Source: JARRQJ01 sp963810615
GTDB lineage: Bacteria > Pseudomonadota > Gammaproteobacteria > DRLM01
Assembly: GCA_963810615.1 (NCBI GenBank)
Contig: CAWEOA010000003.1
Span: forward strand, 62,001-126,000
Length of the DNA: 64,000 nucleotides
Reading direction: 5' to 3'
The translations under genes were made by a program, and so were the position numbers. The notes below the pieces were generated by a model. The model saw only the letters and a program-made list of their open reading frames with translations. It had not been told where the DNA came from and did not search any database. Every line of letters begins with the position of its first letter. The first letter of the stretch is position 1. Positions 8,910-18,381 of this stretch are shown here, in pieces.

Positions 8910-10130
8910 ATGTCATTTAATATTGCACTAAGCGGTTTGAACGCATCATCAGCTGATCTGGATGTAATCAGCAATAATATTGCCAATGTAAGTACCACGG
9001 GCTATAAAGGATCGCGCTCGGAATTCTCTGATATCTTTACCTCTGCCAGTATTGGGTCTGTCAGCACCGCCATAGGCAGCGGCGTTAACGTATCAAGGGT
9101 CGCTCAGCAGTTTAGTCAGGGGAATATTAATGTTACAAACAACGGCCTTGATCTTGCAATCAGCGGCCAAGGATTTTTCCGTCTGAGTGATAACGGATCA
9201 ACCGTTTATTCCCGGTCGGGTTCGTTTGGCGTAGATAATAATGGATACATAACGAATGCCCAGAATCAACGTTTGACGGCCTATTTGGCCGATTCAACCG
9301 GCAACGTGACCGGCGCATTGGGCGATCTGCAATTAAGCACGGCCAATATCGTACCGCAAGCGACGAGCAACATCGACGTAGGCGTAAATCTCGACTCCGC
9401 TGCGACAGTACCCTCTGTCGCGTTTAATGCAACCGATCCCAGCTCTTATAATAATTCGACATCGTTGACACTATATGACTCTCAGGGAACCAGTCATTTG
9501 GGATCGCTGTATTTTGTTAAAACGGGAGCGAATAGTTGGGATACCCACATGCTTGTAGATGGTACGGAGGCAACACCTACGACATCCGGAGCCGTTACGT
9601 TCAACTCGGACGGAACATTAGCGACCCCGGTAGGGGGGAATGTGGCATACAACGCATTTCCCATTACAGGAGCAAGCGCATTGTCTATGACTTTAAATTA
9701 CGGGTCAGTCTCGCCCAGCACTCAGTTTGGCGGTAATTTTGGTGTCAATTCCTTAAAGCAGTATGGTTATGCCACGGGTCAATTAAGTGGCGTCGATATC
9801 GCGAGTGATGGGACGATCCTGGCGCGCTATAGCAATGGTCAATCCAAGACCCTGGGTCAAGTCGCCTTGGCGAATTTTGCCAACCCTCAAGGTCTTCGCC
9901 AATTAGGGGATACGTCCTGGGCCGAGAGTTCCGAATCCGGCTTACCCTTGATAGGGCAGCCAGGATCCGCCAGTCTGGGTTCTATTCAATCCGGGGCTCT
10001 CGAGGCGTCCAACGTCGATTTAACCGCACAGCTGGTGAATATGATTACGGCGCAGCGAAATTTTCAGGCGAACTCGCAGGCAATCAAGACTCAGGATGCG
10101 ATAACGCAGACCATTATTAATATCCGGTAA
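8910..10130 (+). CDS. flgE: FlgE, hook protein
   Basis: 406 residues. The N-terminal axial motif (SGLNASSADLDVISNNIAN) and the C-terminal motif (SNVDLTAQLVNMITAQRNFQ) are both present, with the GQGFF segment at about residue 88. The middle region of beta-rich D1/D2 domains is of normal size. FlgE makes the flexible hook. A clear SD (TAAGGAGAG) lies upstream, and the gene is in the operon after its cap gene flgD. Confidence 0.96.
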   Translation: MSFNIALSGLNASSADLDVISNNIANVSTTGYKGSRSEFSDIFTSASIGSVSTAIGSGVNVSRVAQQFSQGNINVTNNGLDLAISGQGFFRLSDNGSTVYSRSGSFGVDNNGYITNAQNQRLTAYLADSTGNVTGALGDLQLSTANIVPQATSNIDVGVNLDSAATVPSVAFNATDPSSYNNSTSLTLYDSQGTSHLGSLYFVKTGANSWDTHMLVDGTEATPTTSGAVTFNSDGTLATPVGGNVAYNAFPITGASALSMTLNYGSVSPSTQFGGNFGVNSLKQYGYATGQLSGVDIASDGTILARYSNGQSKTLGQVALANFANPQGLRQLGDTSWAESSESGLPLIGQPGSASLGSIQSGALEASNVDLTAQLVNMITAQRNFQANSQAIKTQDAITQTIINIR

Positions 10131-10156
10131 TTAGAGACAATACTCGAAGGTATCAC

Positions 10157-10897
10157 ATGGACAAAATGCTGTACGTAGCCATGACCGGCGCCAAGAATAT
10201 CATGTTGGCTCAGGCGATCAATAACAATAATCTCGCCAATATTAATACGACCGGTTTTCGTGCCGACCTGGCATCGTTTCAATCGACGCCGATTGACGGG
10301 GCTGGTTACCCCAGCCGTACCAATGCCGTCTTGGAAGGGACGCGTGTTGATATGAGTTCGGGGCCGCTGATCACTACGGGACGGGAACTGGATGTGGCGG
10401 TAAAAGGCGATGGTTTAATTGCGGTCCAGGCGCCGGATGGCAGCGAAGCCTATACCAGGGCCGGCGATTTGCAACTCAATAGTGCCGGGATGCTACTTAC
10501 CGGCGCGGGCTTTCCAGTTATGGGTAACAGTGGACCAATCGCAATCCCTCCCAATCAAAAAATCGAGATCGGCACGGATGGCACAATCTCTGTCCTGCCT
10601 ATCGGTCAGACGCCTAATACCTTGGCAGTTGTCGATCGAATTAAACTGGTTAAGGCCCCCGCAGAGGCACTGATTAAAACCAGTGACGGGTTATTGCGAC
10701 CCACTACCGGAGATACCTTGGCGCCGGACGCCTCGGTGACGGCTCAGTCCGGAGTCCTTGAAACCAGCAATGTGAATGGCATAAATGCCTTGGCAAACAT
10801 GATCGAGCTATCCAGGCATTACGAGGCTCAGATCAAGTTGCTCAAGACAGCCGAGGATAATGATGCGGCGGGTGCTCAACTGCTGCGGTTGGCGTAG
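10157..10897 (+). CDS. flgF: FlgF, proximal rod protein
   Basis: 246 residues. The N-terminus has the axial pattern (MLAQAINNNNLANINTTGFR) and the C-terminus SNVNGINALANMIELSRHYE, both typical of FlgF. A flagellar basal-body rod core with VKGDGLIAVQAPDG lies between. FlgF is a single-copy-number rod component between FlgBC and the distal rod FlgG. It sits 26 bp after flgE and 24 bp before flgG. Confidence 0.95.
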   Translation: MDKMLYVAMTGAKNIMLAQAINNNNLANINTTGFRADLASFQSTPIDGAGYPSRTNAVLEGTRVDMSSGPLITTGRELDVAVKGDGLIAVQAPDGSEAYTRAGDLQLNSAGMLLTGAGFPVMGNSGPIAIPPNQKIEIGTDGTISVLPIGQTPNTLAVVDRIKLVKAPAEALIKTSDGLLRPTTGDTLAPDASVTAQSGVLETSNVNGINALANMIELSRHYEAQIKLLKTAEDNDAAGAQLLRLA

Positions 10898-10921
10898 TTT
10901 AAGTCTTAGGAGTTAATAAAG

Positions 10922-11707
10922 ATGAATCAAGCATTATGGATTGCGAAAACTGGTTTAGAGGCGCAACAAACCAGAATGTCAGTAGTGTCCAATAATCTGG
11001 CCAACGTTAACACTACGGGTTTCAAACGCAGCAATGCGGTATTCCAGGATCTCCTTTATCAGAACGTCAGACAAAGTGGGGGGCAGACCTCTCAAGATAC
11101 GCAATTGCCTTCAGGCTTGATGCTGGGAACCGGTACCCGCGTAGTCGCGACTGAAAAGCTTTTTTCACAGGGAAATATCGTCCAAAGCGACAATCCCTTA
11201 CATGTCGCCATCCAAGGGAGAGGATTCTTTCAAGTGCTGATGCCGGATGGGACGCTTGCTTACAGCCGGGATGGAACTTTTCAAATGGATTCACAAGGTC
11301 AGTTGGTGACTTCTACCGGCTACCAGGTGCAGCCATCGATTACCATCCCGGATGGCGCGCAAGGCATCACTATCGGCAATGATGGGACGGTCTCCGTAAC
11401 GATTGCAGGGCAGTCAGCGCCTACCCAGGTTGGATCCTTGCAATTGGCGGATTTTGTCAATCCCTCCGGTCTCCAGCCCGTCGGTGAGAATTTATCGCTG
11501 GAGACTGCTGCGAGCGGCTCGCCCCAGACGGGCACGCCCGGCTTGAATGGATTGGGAACGACTTTGCAAGGTTCCCTGGAGACATCGAACGTCAATGTCG
11601 TCGAGGAACTGGTGAACATGATCGAGACTCAGCGCGCCTATGAGATGAATTCTAAAGCTGTCGAAGCAACGGACAGCATGCTCAAGTTTATCGTCAATAA
11701 TACTTAA
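10922..11707 (+). CDS. flgG: FlgG, distal rod protein
   Basis: 261 residues, the standard length. Features are the N-terminal motif RMSVVSNNLANVNTTGFKR, the FlgG-specific segment after it (VFQDLLYQNVRQSGG), IQGRGFFQV, and the C-terminal SNVNVVEELVNMIETQRAYE. FlgG forms the drive shaft through the P and L rings. SD TAGGAG precedes the ATG. It is followed by flgH and flgI, whose products make those rings. Confidence 0.97.
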   Translation: MNQALWIAKTGLEAQQTRMSVVSNNLANVNTTGFKRSNAVFQDLLYQNVRQSGGQTSQDTQLPSGLMLGTGTRVVATEKLFSQGNIVQSDNPLHVAIQGRGFFQVLMPDGTLAYSRDGTFQMDSQGQLVTSTGYQVQPSITIPDGAQGITIGNDGTVSVTIAGQSAPTQVGSLQLADFVNPSGLQPVGENLSLETAASGSPQTGTPGLNGLGTTLQGSLETSNVNVVEELVNMIETQRAYEMNSKAVEATDSMLKFIVNNT

Positions 11708-11737
11708 AGAAATTCGATCAGCCGGGACAATCATTAA

Positions 11738-12469
11738 ATGAAGAACGATATTAAATCGAATGGATACTCAAAATTAACGTTTATCGTTAGACTGAGTATG
11801 TTAGTGGCCACAGTCGCATTGCTGCAAGCGTGCGCGACTATGCAGAAGGATTCTATGAGCTATGAACCGACGCGTCCGCAGCCGGAGAGGCTGGCGCCTG
11901 CTACGCAAGGCGCGATATTTCAGTCCGGTCAGGAGATTTCCCTGTTCGAGGATGCCAAGGCGCGGCGGGTGGGGGATATTATCACGGTCGTCTTGGTTGA
12001 GCAGACCACCGCAACTAAGCAAGCGGATACCAATACATCCAAAAAGCAGGATACACAATTGGATAACCCGACAATATTGGGTGCGCCTCTAAGTTTTAAT
12101 ATGCCCGGTGGATCAAATAGAGTGCTGAATTTGGGGACTACTCTGAGCGGATCCAGAAGCTTTGCGGGAGCAGGAGATAGTAGTCAAAGCAATAAACTCC
12201 AGGGCAACGTCACGGTCACCGTCGCCGAAGTCTTATCAAATGGCAATTTGATGGTGAGAGGTGAGAAGCGATTGACCATCAATCAAGGTGACGAATATAT
12301 ACGCTTCTCGGGAATCGTTCGGCCATCTGACATTGGCCCGGATAATACCGTACTGTCGACCTCGGTAGCGGATGCAAAGATTGCATATACCGGTACAGGT
12401 ACGCTTGATGATTCTAATTCCAGCGGTTGGCTGGCCAGCCTCTTTAACAGCAAGTGGTGGCCTTTCTAG
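11738..12469 (+). CDS. flgH: FlgH, L-ring lipoprotein
   Basis: 243 residues. The N-terminus is basic and hydrophobic and ends in a lipobox (LLQAC, Cys at about residue 31), so this is an outer-membrane lipoprotein. Conserved FlgH segments are SLFEDAKARRVGDIITV and the late GEKRLTINQGDEYIRFSGIVRP. It builds the L-ring around the distal rod. The signal sequence is preceded by a somewhat long polar stretch. Confidence 0.96.
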   Translation: MKNDIKSNGYSKLTFIVRLSMLVATVALLQACATMQKDSMSYEPTRPQPERLAPATQGAIFQSGQEISLFEDAKARRVGDIITVVLVEQTTATKQADTNTSKKQDTQLDNPTILGAPLSFNMPGGSNRVLNLGTTLSGSRSFAGAGDSSQSNKLQGNVTVTVAEVLSNGNLMVRGEKRLTINQGDEYIRFSGIVRPSDIGPDNTVLSTSVADAKIAYTGTGTLDDSNSSGWLASLFNSKWWPF

Positions 12470-12495
12470 TGAGTGGCATTCGATCGGAAATAATA

Positions 12496-13608
12496 ATGAA
12501 TACGAGGTTAATGAATCTGTTGGTAGTATGTTTCGCCATAAGTCTGACCAGTATGGCGGCTTACGGGGAACGTATTAAGGATATCGCCACAGTGGCCGGT
12601 GTGCGTAGCAATCAGTTGGTCGGCTATGGTTTGGTGGTTGGCTTGGACGGAACCGGTGATCAGACCAGTCAGGCGCCTTTTACTATACAGAGCCTGAAAA
12701 GCATGCTGGCGCAGTTCGGCATTGTTGTGCCGGCGGGTGTCACCTCTCAATTGAAAAATGTTGCCGCTGTTGCGGTTAATGCAGAATTACCGCCCTTTGC
12801 CAAGCCGGGCCAGCTGATGGATGTGACCGTTTCGTCGATAGCCAATGCCAAGAGTTTACGCGGCGGGACACTTTTGATGACCCCCCTCAAGGGGGCCAAT
12901 GGAGAGATTTATGCCATGGCACAGGGAAGCCTGGTGGTAGGGGGCTTTGGCGCAGAGGGTAGTGACGGATCGAAAATCACCGTCAATATTCCCAGTGCGG
13001 GACGGATTCCCGGCGGCGCCAGCGTGGAAAAAATGTCACCAACCAGTATGGGAGGCGCGGATGTACTGGTTTTCAATCTTCATGAACCGGATTTTACGAC
13101 GGCTAAGCGCATGGCTGATGCAATCAATGACTCCATCGGCATGGGTTCGGCCCGCCCGCTGGATGCCACTTCGGTGATGGTACAAGCGCCGCGCGATACG
13201 GCGCAGCGCGTGTCCTATGTATCTGTCCTGGAAAATTTAACCCTGGAGCCGGGAGAGGCGCCTGCCAGGATTATCATCAATTCACGAACCGGAACGGTGG
13301 TGATCGGTGAGCATGTGCGGGTAACGGCAGCGGCGGTTGCACATGGTAATTTGACCGTAACCATTACCGAAAAACCGACGGTCAGTCAGCCTGCGCCCTT
13401 ATCGGGTGGCAATACAGTCGTCGTGCCCACTTCCGACGTCAAGGTGTCCCAGGAGACCAATCACATGTTTTTGTTCGAGCCGGGAGTAAGCCTGGACAAG
13501 ATCGTTAGAGCGGTAAATCAGGTGGGGGCAGCCCCCGGTGATCTGGTCGCAATCCTTGAAGCCCTGCATGAAGCCGGGGCGCTACGTGCCGAACTCATTG
13601 TCCTGTAG
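12496..13608 (+). CDS. flgI: FlgI, P-ring protein
   Basis: 370 residues from the ATG at 12496. This start gives a proper signal peptide (hydrophobic to about residue 20, cleavage near AAYGER) and avoids overlap with flgH; a longer reading from 12454 would not. The family start of the mature protein is clear: RIKDIATVAGVRSNQLVGYG, then VVGLDGTGD. The protein is exported by Sec and forms the P-ring in the peptidoglycan layer with help from FlgA. It is the last gene before a 149-bp gap with a new sigma-54 promoter for flgJ. Confidence 0.96.
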   Translation: MNTRLMNLLVVCFAISLTSMAAYGERIKDIATVAGVRSNQLVGYGLVVGLDGTGDQTSQAPFTIQSLKSMLAQFGIVVPAGVTSQLKNVAAVAVNAELPPFAKPGQLMDVTVSSIANAKSLRGGTLLMTPLKGANGEIYAMAQGSLVVGGFGAEGSDGSKITVNIPSAGRIPGGASVEKMSPTSMGGADVLVFNLHEPDFTTAKRMADAINDSIGMGSARPLDATSVMVQAPRDTAQRVSYVSVLENLTLEPGEAPARIIINSRTGTVVIGEHVRVTAAAVAHGNLTVTITEKPTVSQPAPLSGGNTVVVPTSDVKVSQETNHMFLFEPGVSLDKIVRAVNQVGAAPGDLVAILEALHEAGALRAELIVL

Positions 13609-13669
13609 ATAGCATAGGACCGGAAACAGCGCTGAGATATAGGAGGCATTGTCAGCCGATCATCATAAT

Positions 13670-13684
13670 AGGCACGAACCTTGC
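13670..13684 (+). promoter_or_regulatory. Sigma-54 promoter of flgJKL
   Basis: AGGCACGAACCTTGC matches the -24/-12 consensus except for the first base. The predicted start near 13696 gives a leader of about 60 nt to flgJ. Confidence 0.75.
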
Positions 13685-13757
13685 TAAATAGTTTAGGACA
13701 GCAGGGACGATAATCCGCCAGGGATGGCACATATTTTATATGATCGGGTGAAATTCA

Positions 13758-14672
13758 ATGACTGTAAGTACCCTCTCCGACAGCGTCTATACGGATTTTC
13801 GCGGACTGTCGCAATTGCAATACAAGGCGTCTACCGATAATCCGCAAGCGCTTCAGGAAGTGGGCAAGCATTTCGAAGCCTTGTTCATTCAAATGATGTT
13901 GCAAAGTATGCGCAAGGCAACGCCGGACAATCCATTGTTCGGCGGCAAGGCCGAGGAGATGTATCGAGATCTGTTCGATAAACAGATTTCCATGAGCATG
14001 GCCGCCAAAGGACAGCTTGGCCTGGCGGATATGATGGTTAAGCAGCTTCAGCATAAAGCTCATATACAGGATTCTCCGGGAAAGAATGCGGTGCAAACAC
14101 CATCGGCATCGGCACAAGCCGATAGCCGCGCAACCTTTAGCGCGGGGGCGGACAATAAAACCGCCTATGCCTCGCCCTCGGCATTTGTTAAGGATGTATG
14201 GCCGTATGCACAGAAGGCTGCCAAGCAATTAAATATAGATCCGCAGGTACTGGTCGCTCAGGCGGCATTGGAAACGGGTTGGGGACGTGGTGTCATCAAG
14301 CATCCAGACGGTCGTAGCACCCACAATCTATTTGGAATTAAGGCCGGCGCTGCTTGGCAAAAGGACGCGGCGTCTGTACCGACGCTGGAATATCGTGATG
14401 GCGTCGCCGTAAAGGAGCGGGCGTCATTCCGCTCGTACGGCTCTCTAGCCGAGGGCTTTCAGGATTATGTGAATTATTTGCAGAGTAATCCTCGATACAA
14501 GGATGCCTTATCCAATGCGGCTGACCCTCAGAAATTCAGCAATGCGCTACAGGCCGCCGGCTATGCCACGGATCCAAATTATGCTCGGAAGATCGGTAAT
14601 GTCCTGGGTGGAGATACCCTGGCTTCGGCAATGGCGGACCTCAAGGTAAATGCGCTAAATCCGATAGGTTGA
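13758..14672 (+). CDS. flgJ: FlgJ, rod-cap protein with peptidoglycan hydrolase domain
   Basis: 304 residues, two domains. The N-terminal rod-scaffold domain (about residues 20-100) reads GKHFEALFIQMMLQSMRKA and MYRDLFDKQIS. The C-terminal glucosaminidase domain (about residues 140-295) carries the catalytic Glu in AALETGWGRG, followed by HNLFGIKAG and FRSYGSLAEGFQDY. FlgJ caps the growing rod and opens the murein for it. This bifunctional form is typical of gamma- and betaproteobacteria. An alanine- and serine-rich linker joins the halves. Confidence 0.96.
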   Translation: MTVSTLSDSVYTDFRGLSQLQYKASTDNPQALQEVGKHFEALFIQMMLQSMRKATPDNPLFGGKAEEMYRDLFDKQISMSMAAKGQLGLADMMVKQLQHKAHIQDSPGKNAVQTPSASAQADSRATFSAGADNKTAYASPSAFVKDVWPYAQKAAKQLNIDPQVLVAQAALETGWGRGVIKHPDGRSTHNLFGIKAGAAWQKDAASVPTLEYRDGVAVKERASFRSYGSLAEGFQDYVNYLQSNPRYKDALSNAADPQKFSNALQAAGYATDPNYARKIGNVLGGDTLASAMADLKVNALNPIG

Positions 14673-14749
14673 TTAACATAAGTACGTTTTAAGTGGCTGG
14701 CAAGTGGCAAGTGGAAATTGAAAAACTCTTGTTAGATTAAAGGTATAGA

Positions 14750-16924
14750 ATGGCTGACATATTAGGCATAGGGTATTCTGGCTTGGCCGCCGCGCAGCGG
14801 GCGCTGTCGACTACCGGTCATAATATCAGCAATGCCAATACTGACGGTTATAGTCGACAAACCGTAGATCTGGCCACAAATTCGCCGGAGCTGTTCGGCA
14901 ACAATTACCTCGGAAACGGTGTGAAGGTAGCCGGTGTCCAGCGGGTGTATAACGATTTTATGGTGAACCAAGTACGGGTAAATACCTCGTCCTTCAGCAG
15001 TGTCGATACATACCAGCAACTCTCAAGCTCGATCGACAATCTACTTGGTAATTCCAATACCAGTTTAAATACCGGGATCGACAATTACTTCAACGCCGTT
15101 CAGCAGGTGGCCAATAATCCAAGCTCGCAGGCGGCCAGGCAAGCTTTACTAAGTCAATCCAATTCCCTGGTGCAGAATTTTCAGTATGTAAACACTACGG
15201 TAAATCAGGGCTACAGTCAGGTCAATACAGCGATCAGTAATTCGGTTTCGCAGATTAATTCCCTGGCAAAGAATATCGCCGATTTGAACAATCAAATCGC
15301 TCTTGCAACCGGTATGGCAGGTGGCGGCTCTCCCAATGATTTGCTTGATCAACGTGATGCGCAATTGAATAAATTGGCTAATATGGTCTCAGTATCTACG
15401 GTAAATGAAAGCAACGGTGCGGTAGATGTGTTCGTCGGTAACGGCCAATCACTGGTCGTTGGATCAAAATCGCAAGCACTTAGCGTTGTTCCTAATTTAT
15501 ACGACCCAACGCGCAAGGAGATAGGTTACTCAACCAGTAGCGGCACTACCGTCGATATCTCCGGACAAATCAGCGGTGGGTCATTAGGTGGGCTGCTGAA
15601 TTACAGAAGCCAGGTGCTGGACAGCACTAAAAATACATTGGGGCAATTGGCTGTGGGCATGGCCAGTACGATAAATACCCAGCATCATCTCGGGATGGAT
15701 CTAAATGGAAACCTGGGCGGGGACCTGTTTAGTGTAGCGTCGCCGGTAGTGTCCGTCAGCAGCTCGAACACAGGTACGGGGGCGGTCACCGGCAGCCTGG
15801 TAAATGCCAATGATCTGACAAGTAGCGACTACAAACTGATATACAACGGCGCCAATACCTATAGTCTAACGCGCCTGAATGACGGTCAGACATTTACGAT
15901 TAATACCGGCGGAGCATCGCCGTACTCCAGCACGACTATAGACGGTATTTCTCTGACGATAAATTCCGGGGCGGCTGTCGGTGATAGTTTTCTAATCCGT
16001 CCTACCCGGGCGGGAGTCGATGATCTGAGCGCGTTGATTAGCGACCCGTCGAAGATTGCGGCGGCCGTGCCGGTGGCGGTCACCGCCCCTTTGAGTAATG
16101 CAGGTAGCGCCACCGCCGGCCAGATCAGTGTGAATAATCCCAACGATCGTGTTGCCATTCAATTTACCAGTCCGACCACCTATGACGTGCTGGACCAAAC
16201 ATCCGGAGCTACTCTGGCCCAAAGTGTCAGTTATACATCCGGGTCGAACATCAGCTTCAACGGGTGGACCACCAACATCAGCGATGGTGGTACGGGACCA
16301 GCAACGGGCGATAAATTTTACGTTGATCAAGGAACTACCAGTTCGGACGGTGGCAATACAGGAGGCGCCGGCATAGCTCAAGCCGCCCTGAGCGCTCCCG
16401 ACCCGGGCTTGACGGGTGCGGTGACCCTGACATTTACCAGTCCCACCACTTTTACCGTTAGCGGGGCGACGAGCGGAAGTCCCACGGTCAATGTGCCCTA
16501 CACCAGTGGCGGAGCGATTAGTTACAACGGCTGGAATTTCAGTATTAGCGGGACTCCCGCGACTGGAGACAGCTTTTCCATCGGCGCCAATACCAACGGT
16601 ACCGGGGATAACAGTAATATCCAGAAAATTGCCGCTTTGCAAAGCAACAAGAGCTTATCCGGCGGGACGACGACTTATCAGGATCTTTACGGACAAATCG
16701 TAGCCGATGTGGGGACGAAGACCCAGGAAGCCACCTCAAGTCGCGACGCACTCAATACGCTCGTTCAGCAGGCAACAGATGCGCGCGATTCGGTTTCGGG
16801 TGTCAATCTCGATGAAGAAGCGGCCAATATGCTGAAATTCCAGCAGGCTTATCAAGCAGCGGCAAAAGTTATTTCAGCTTCGCAAACCATATTCCAATCC
16901 CTATTGTCAGCAATCGGCGGATAA
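14750..16924 (+). CDS. flgK: FlgK, hook-filament junction protein (HAP1), enlarged
   Basis: 724 residues against roughly 550-650 for most FlgK. The N-terminal axial region (ALSTTGHNISNANTDGYSRQ) and the C-terminal region (VSGVNLDEEAANMLKFQQAYQAAAK) are conserved. The extra length comes from repeated beta modules at about residues 347-430, 445-530 and 550-620. The last two share the pattern FTSPTTY, then YTSG...ISFNGW, then a P-A-TGD-F motif, and a similar module occurs once in FlgL. FlgK joins hook and filament; FlgN is its expected chaperone. It lies 77 bp after flgJ; I see no convincing promoter in that gap. Confidence 0.95.
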   Translation: MADILGIGYSGLAAAQRALSTTGHNISNANTDGYSRQTVDLATNSPELFGNNYLGNGVKVAGVQRVYNDFMVNQVRVNTSSFSSVDTYQQLSSSIDNLLGNSNTSLNTGIDNYFNAVQQVANNPSSQAARQALLSQSNSLVQNFQYVNTTVNQGYSQVNTAISNSVSQINSLAKNIADLNNQIALATGMAGGGSPNDLLDQRDAQLNKLANMVSVSTVNESNGAVDVFVGNGQSLVVGSKSQALSVVPNLYDPTRKEIGYSTSSGTTVDISGQISGGSLGGLLNYRSQVLDSTKNTLGQLAVGMASTINTQHHLGMDLNGNLGGDLFSVASPVVSVSSSNTGTGAVTGSLVNANDLTSSDYKLIYNGANTYSLTRLNDGQTFTINTGGASPYSSTTIDGISLTINSGAAVGDSFLIRPTRAGVDDLSALISDPSKIAAAVPVAVTAPLSNAGSATAGQISVNNPNDRVAIQFTSPTTYDVLDQTSGATLAQSVSYTSGSNISFNGWTTNISDGGTGPATGDKFYVDQGTTSSDGGNTGGAGIAQAALSAPDPGLTGAVTLTFTSPTTFTVSGATSGSPTVNVPYTSGGAISYNGWNFSISGTPATGDSFSIGANTNGTGDNSNIQKIAALQSNKSLSGGTTTYQDLYGQIVADVGTKTQEATSSRDALNTLVQQATDARDSVSGVNLDEEAANMLKFQQAYQAAAKVISASQTIFQSLLSAIGG

Positions 16925-16927
16925 ACT

Positions 16928-18124
16928 ATGCGCATCTCCACCAACCAGATTTATCAAAGAGGCGCAAACGCGCTTCTCGAACAGCAGGCAAGAGTCAGCA
17001 AGACGCAGCTCCAGCTCAGTACCGGTAAGCAGATAGTAAACCCCAGCGACAATCCCACAGCATCTGTGCAGATACTGCAACTGCAACAGAGTATCGATGT
17101 GAAGAACACTTATCAAACTAACATCGGATATGCTCAGTCTTCGCTGAGTTCAGAGGAGAGCGCCTTGAGCAGCAGCAACGATCTGCTGCAAAGGATCCGC
17201 GAATTGGCTGTGCAGGCCAATAGCGGTGCGGTGAGCGCTACGGATTTGCAAAGCATCTCGCAGGAGGTGCAGCAGGATCTCAATGGACTCTTAGGTCTTG
17301 CCAATTCTCAGGATGGAAGTGGAAATTATCTGTTTTCCGGCAATAGTACCGGAACCCAGCCGTTTGCCCAGAATGCAGGCGGTTTCAGTTATGAGGGCGA
17401 TCAGGGGCAGCGTACCATTCAGATTGGGGAGAACCGAAAAGTCTCCATCAGTGATTCCGGCTATAATGTCTTTCAGAAGATTAAAAATGGCAATGGTACC
17501 TTCACTACCTCGTATAATAATGCCAATACGGGATCTGCAACTATCAGCACGGGCCAGGTAACGAATCCGGGCGCGTGGGTCCCTGATACATACACGCTTA
17601 CATTTACAAGTCCTACGAACTATGAAGTACGCGATAGTTCATCGGCACTAATCACTACCGGCACCTATCAAAGCGATGCTGCGATTAGCTTCAACGGCGC
17701 GCAAGTGACGGTTAGCGGTGCGCCGGCTACCGGGGACAGCTTCACAATTGCGCCCAGCACAAATCAAGATATTTTCTCGACGGTTCAGAAGTTAGTGTCC
17801 GCCATGAACAGTACCAGCAACGATCCAGCGTCAAAGGCTAAATTCGGCAGCGAGGTTAATCAGTTTCTCGACTCTGTTGATAATGCCATGAATAATATTG
17901 ATAACGTCCGTGCCGGGATCGGTGCCCGTTTAAATTCCATCGACAATCAAAAGGCGGCAAACAGTGATTTTATCCTGGCGTCGCAAACCGCGCTGTCGTC
18001 TCTTCAGGATTTGGATTACACGGCAGCCGCCAGTACCTTGAGCCAGCAAATGCTGGTCTTGCAGGCGGCACAGCAGACCTTTGTGAAGACCCAGAATTTG
18101 TCCTTGTTCAATTATATTCAGTGA
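16928..18124 (+). CDS. flgL: FlgL, hook-filament junction protein (HAP3)
   Basis: 398 residues. The N-terminal flagellin-like helix region (MRISTNQIYQRG, then QLSTGKQIVNPSDNP) and C-terminal region (AASTLSQQMLVLQAAQQTFVK) are both present. Residues about 211-278 hold one copy of the FTSPTNY...ISFNGA...PATGDSF module found repeated in FlgK. FlgL sits between FlgK and the filament. Only 3 bp separate it from flgK, so the two are co-translated. Confidence 0.95.
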   Translation: MRISTNQIYQRGANALLEQQARVSKTQLQLSTGKQIVNPSDNPTASVQILQLQQSIDVKNTYQTNIGYAQSSLSSEESALSSSNDLLQRIRELAVQANSGAVSATDLQSISQEVQQDLNGLLGLANSQDGSGNYLFSGNSTGTQPFAQNAGGFSYEGDQGQRTIQIGENRKVSISDSGYNVFQKIKNGNGTFTTSYNNANTGSATISTGQVTNPGAWVPDTYTLTFTSPTNYEVRDSSSALITTGTYQSDAAISFNGAQVTVSGAPATGDSFTIAPSTNQDIFSTVQKLVSAMNSTSNDPASKAKFGSEVNQFLDSVDNAMNNIDNVRAGIGARLNSIDNQKAANSDFILASQTALSSLQDLDYTAAASTLSQQMLVLQAAQQTFVKTQNLSLFNYIQ

Positions 18125-18250
18125 GCGCTATGAATCAGTGGGGCTATACATCAATAAACGCCGTTAATTAATTGTAATATAAATAAAAAATAAAATAATT
18201 TACCCCTTGGTCCTGGCTGTAAATTTTCGTAAATCCTCCCCTAAATTTTC

Positions 18251-18277
18251 TAAAGTTCTTCTCCTCACGGCCGCTAA
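18251..18277 (+). promoter_or_regulatory. Sigma-28 (FliA) promoter of fliC
   Basis: TAAA, exactly 15 bp, then GCCGCTAA matches TAAA-N15-GCCGATAA at 11 of 12 positions. The transcript would start near 18284, giving a leader of about 100 nt. The upstream stretch 18160-18240 is strikingly AT-rich, as expected for an UP-like region of a highly expressed gene. Confidence 0.85.
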
Positions 18278-18381
18278 CATCGGCGGAAGCGGAAAATATT
18301 TCTCGATGAAGTATATCCGCTATGGTTGAACAGGCCTTCGGCAGGCATTGAGGCTACCCGGGGTCCATTTGGAGAAATACT

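Noticed and set aside
14673..14749. Sigma-54 or sigma-28 promoter before flgK
   Set aside because: Only tandem GGCAAGT sequences are present; no correctly spaced second element.
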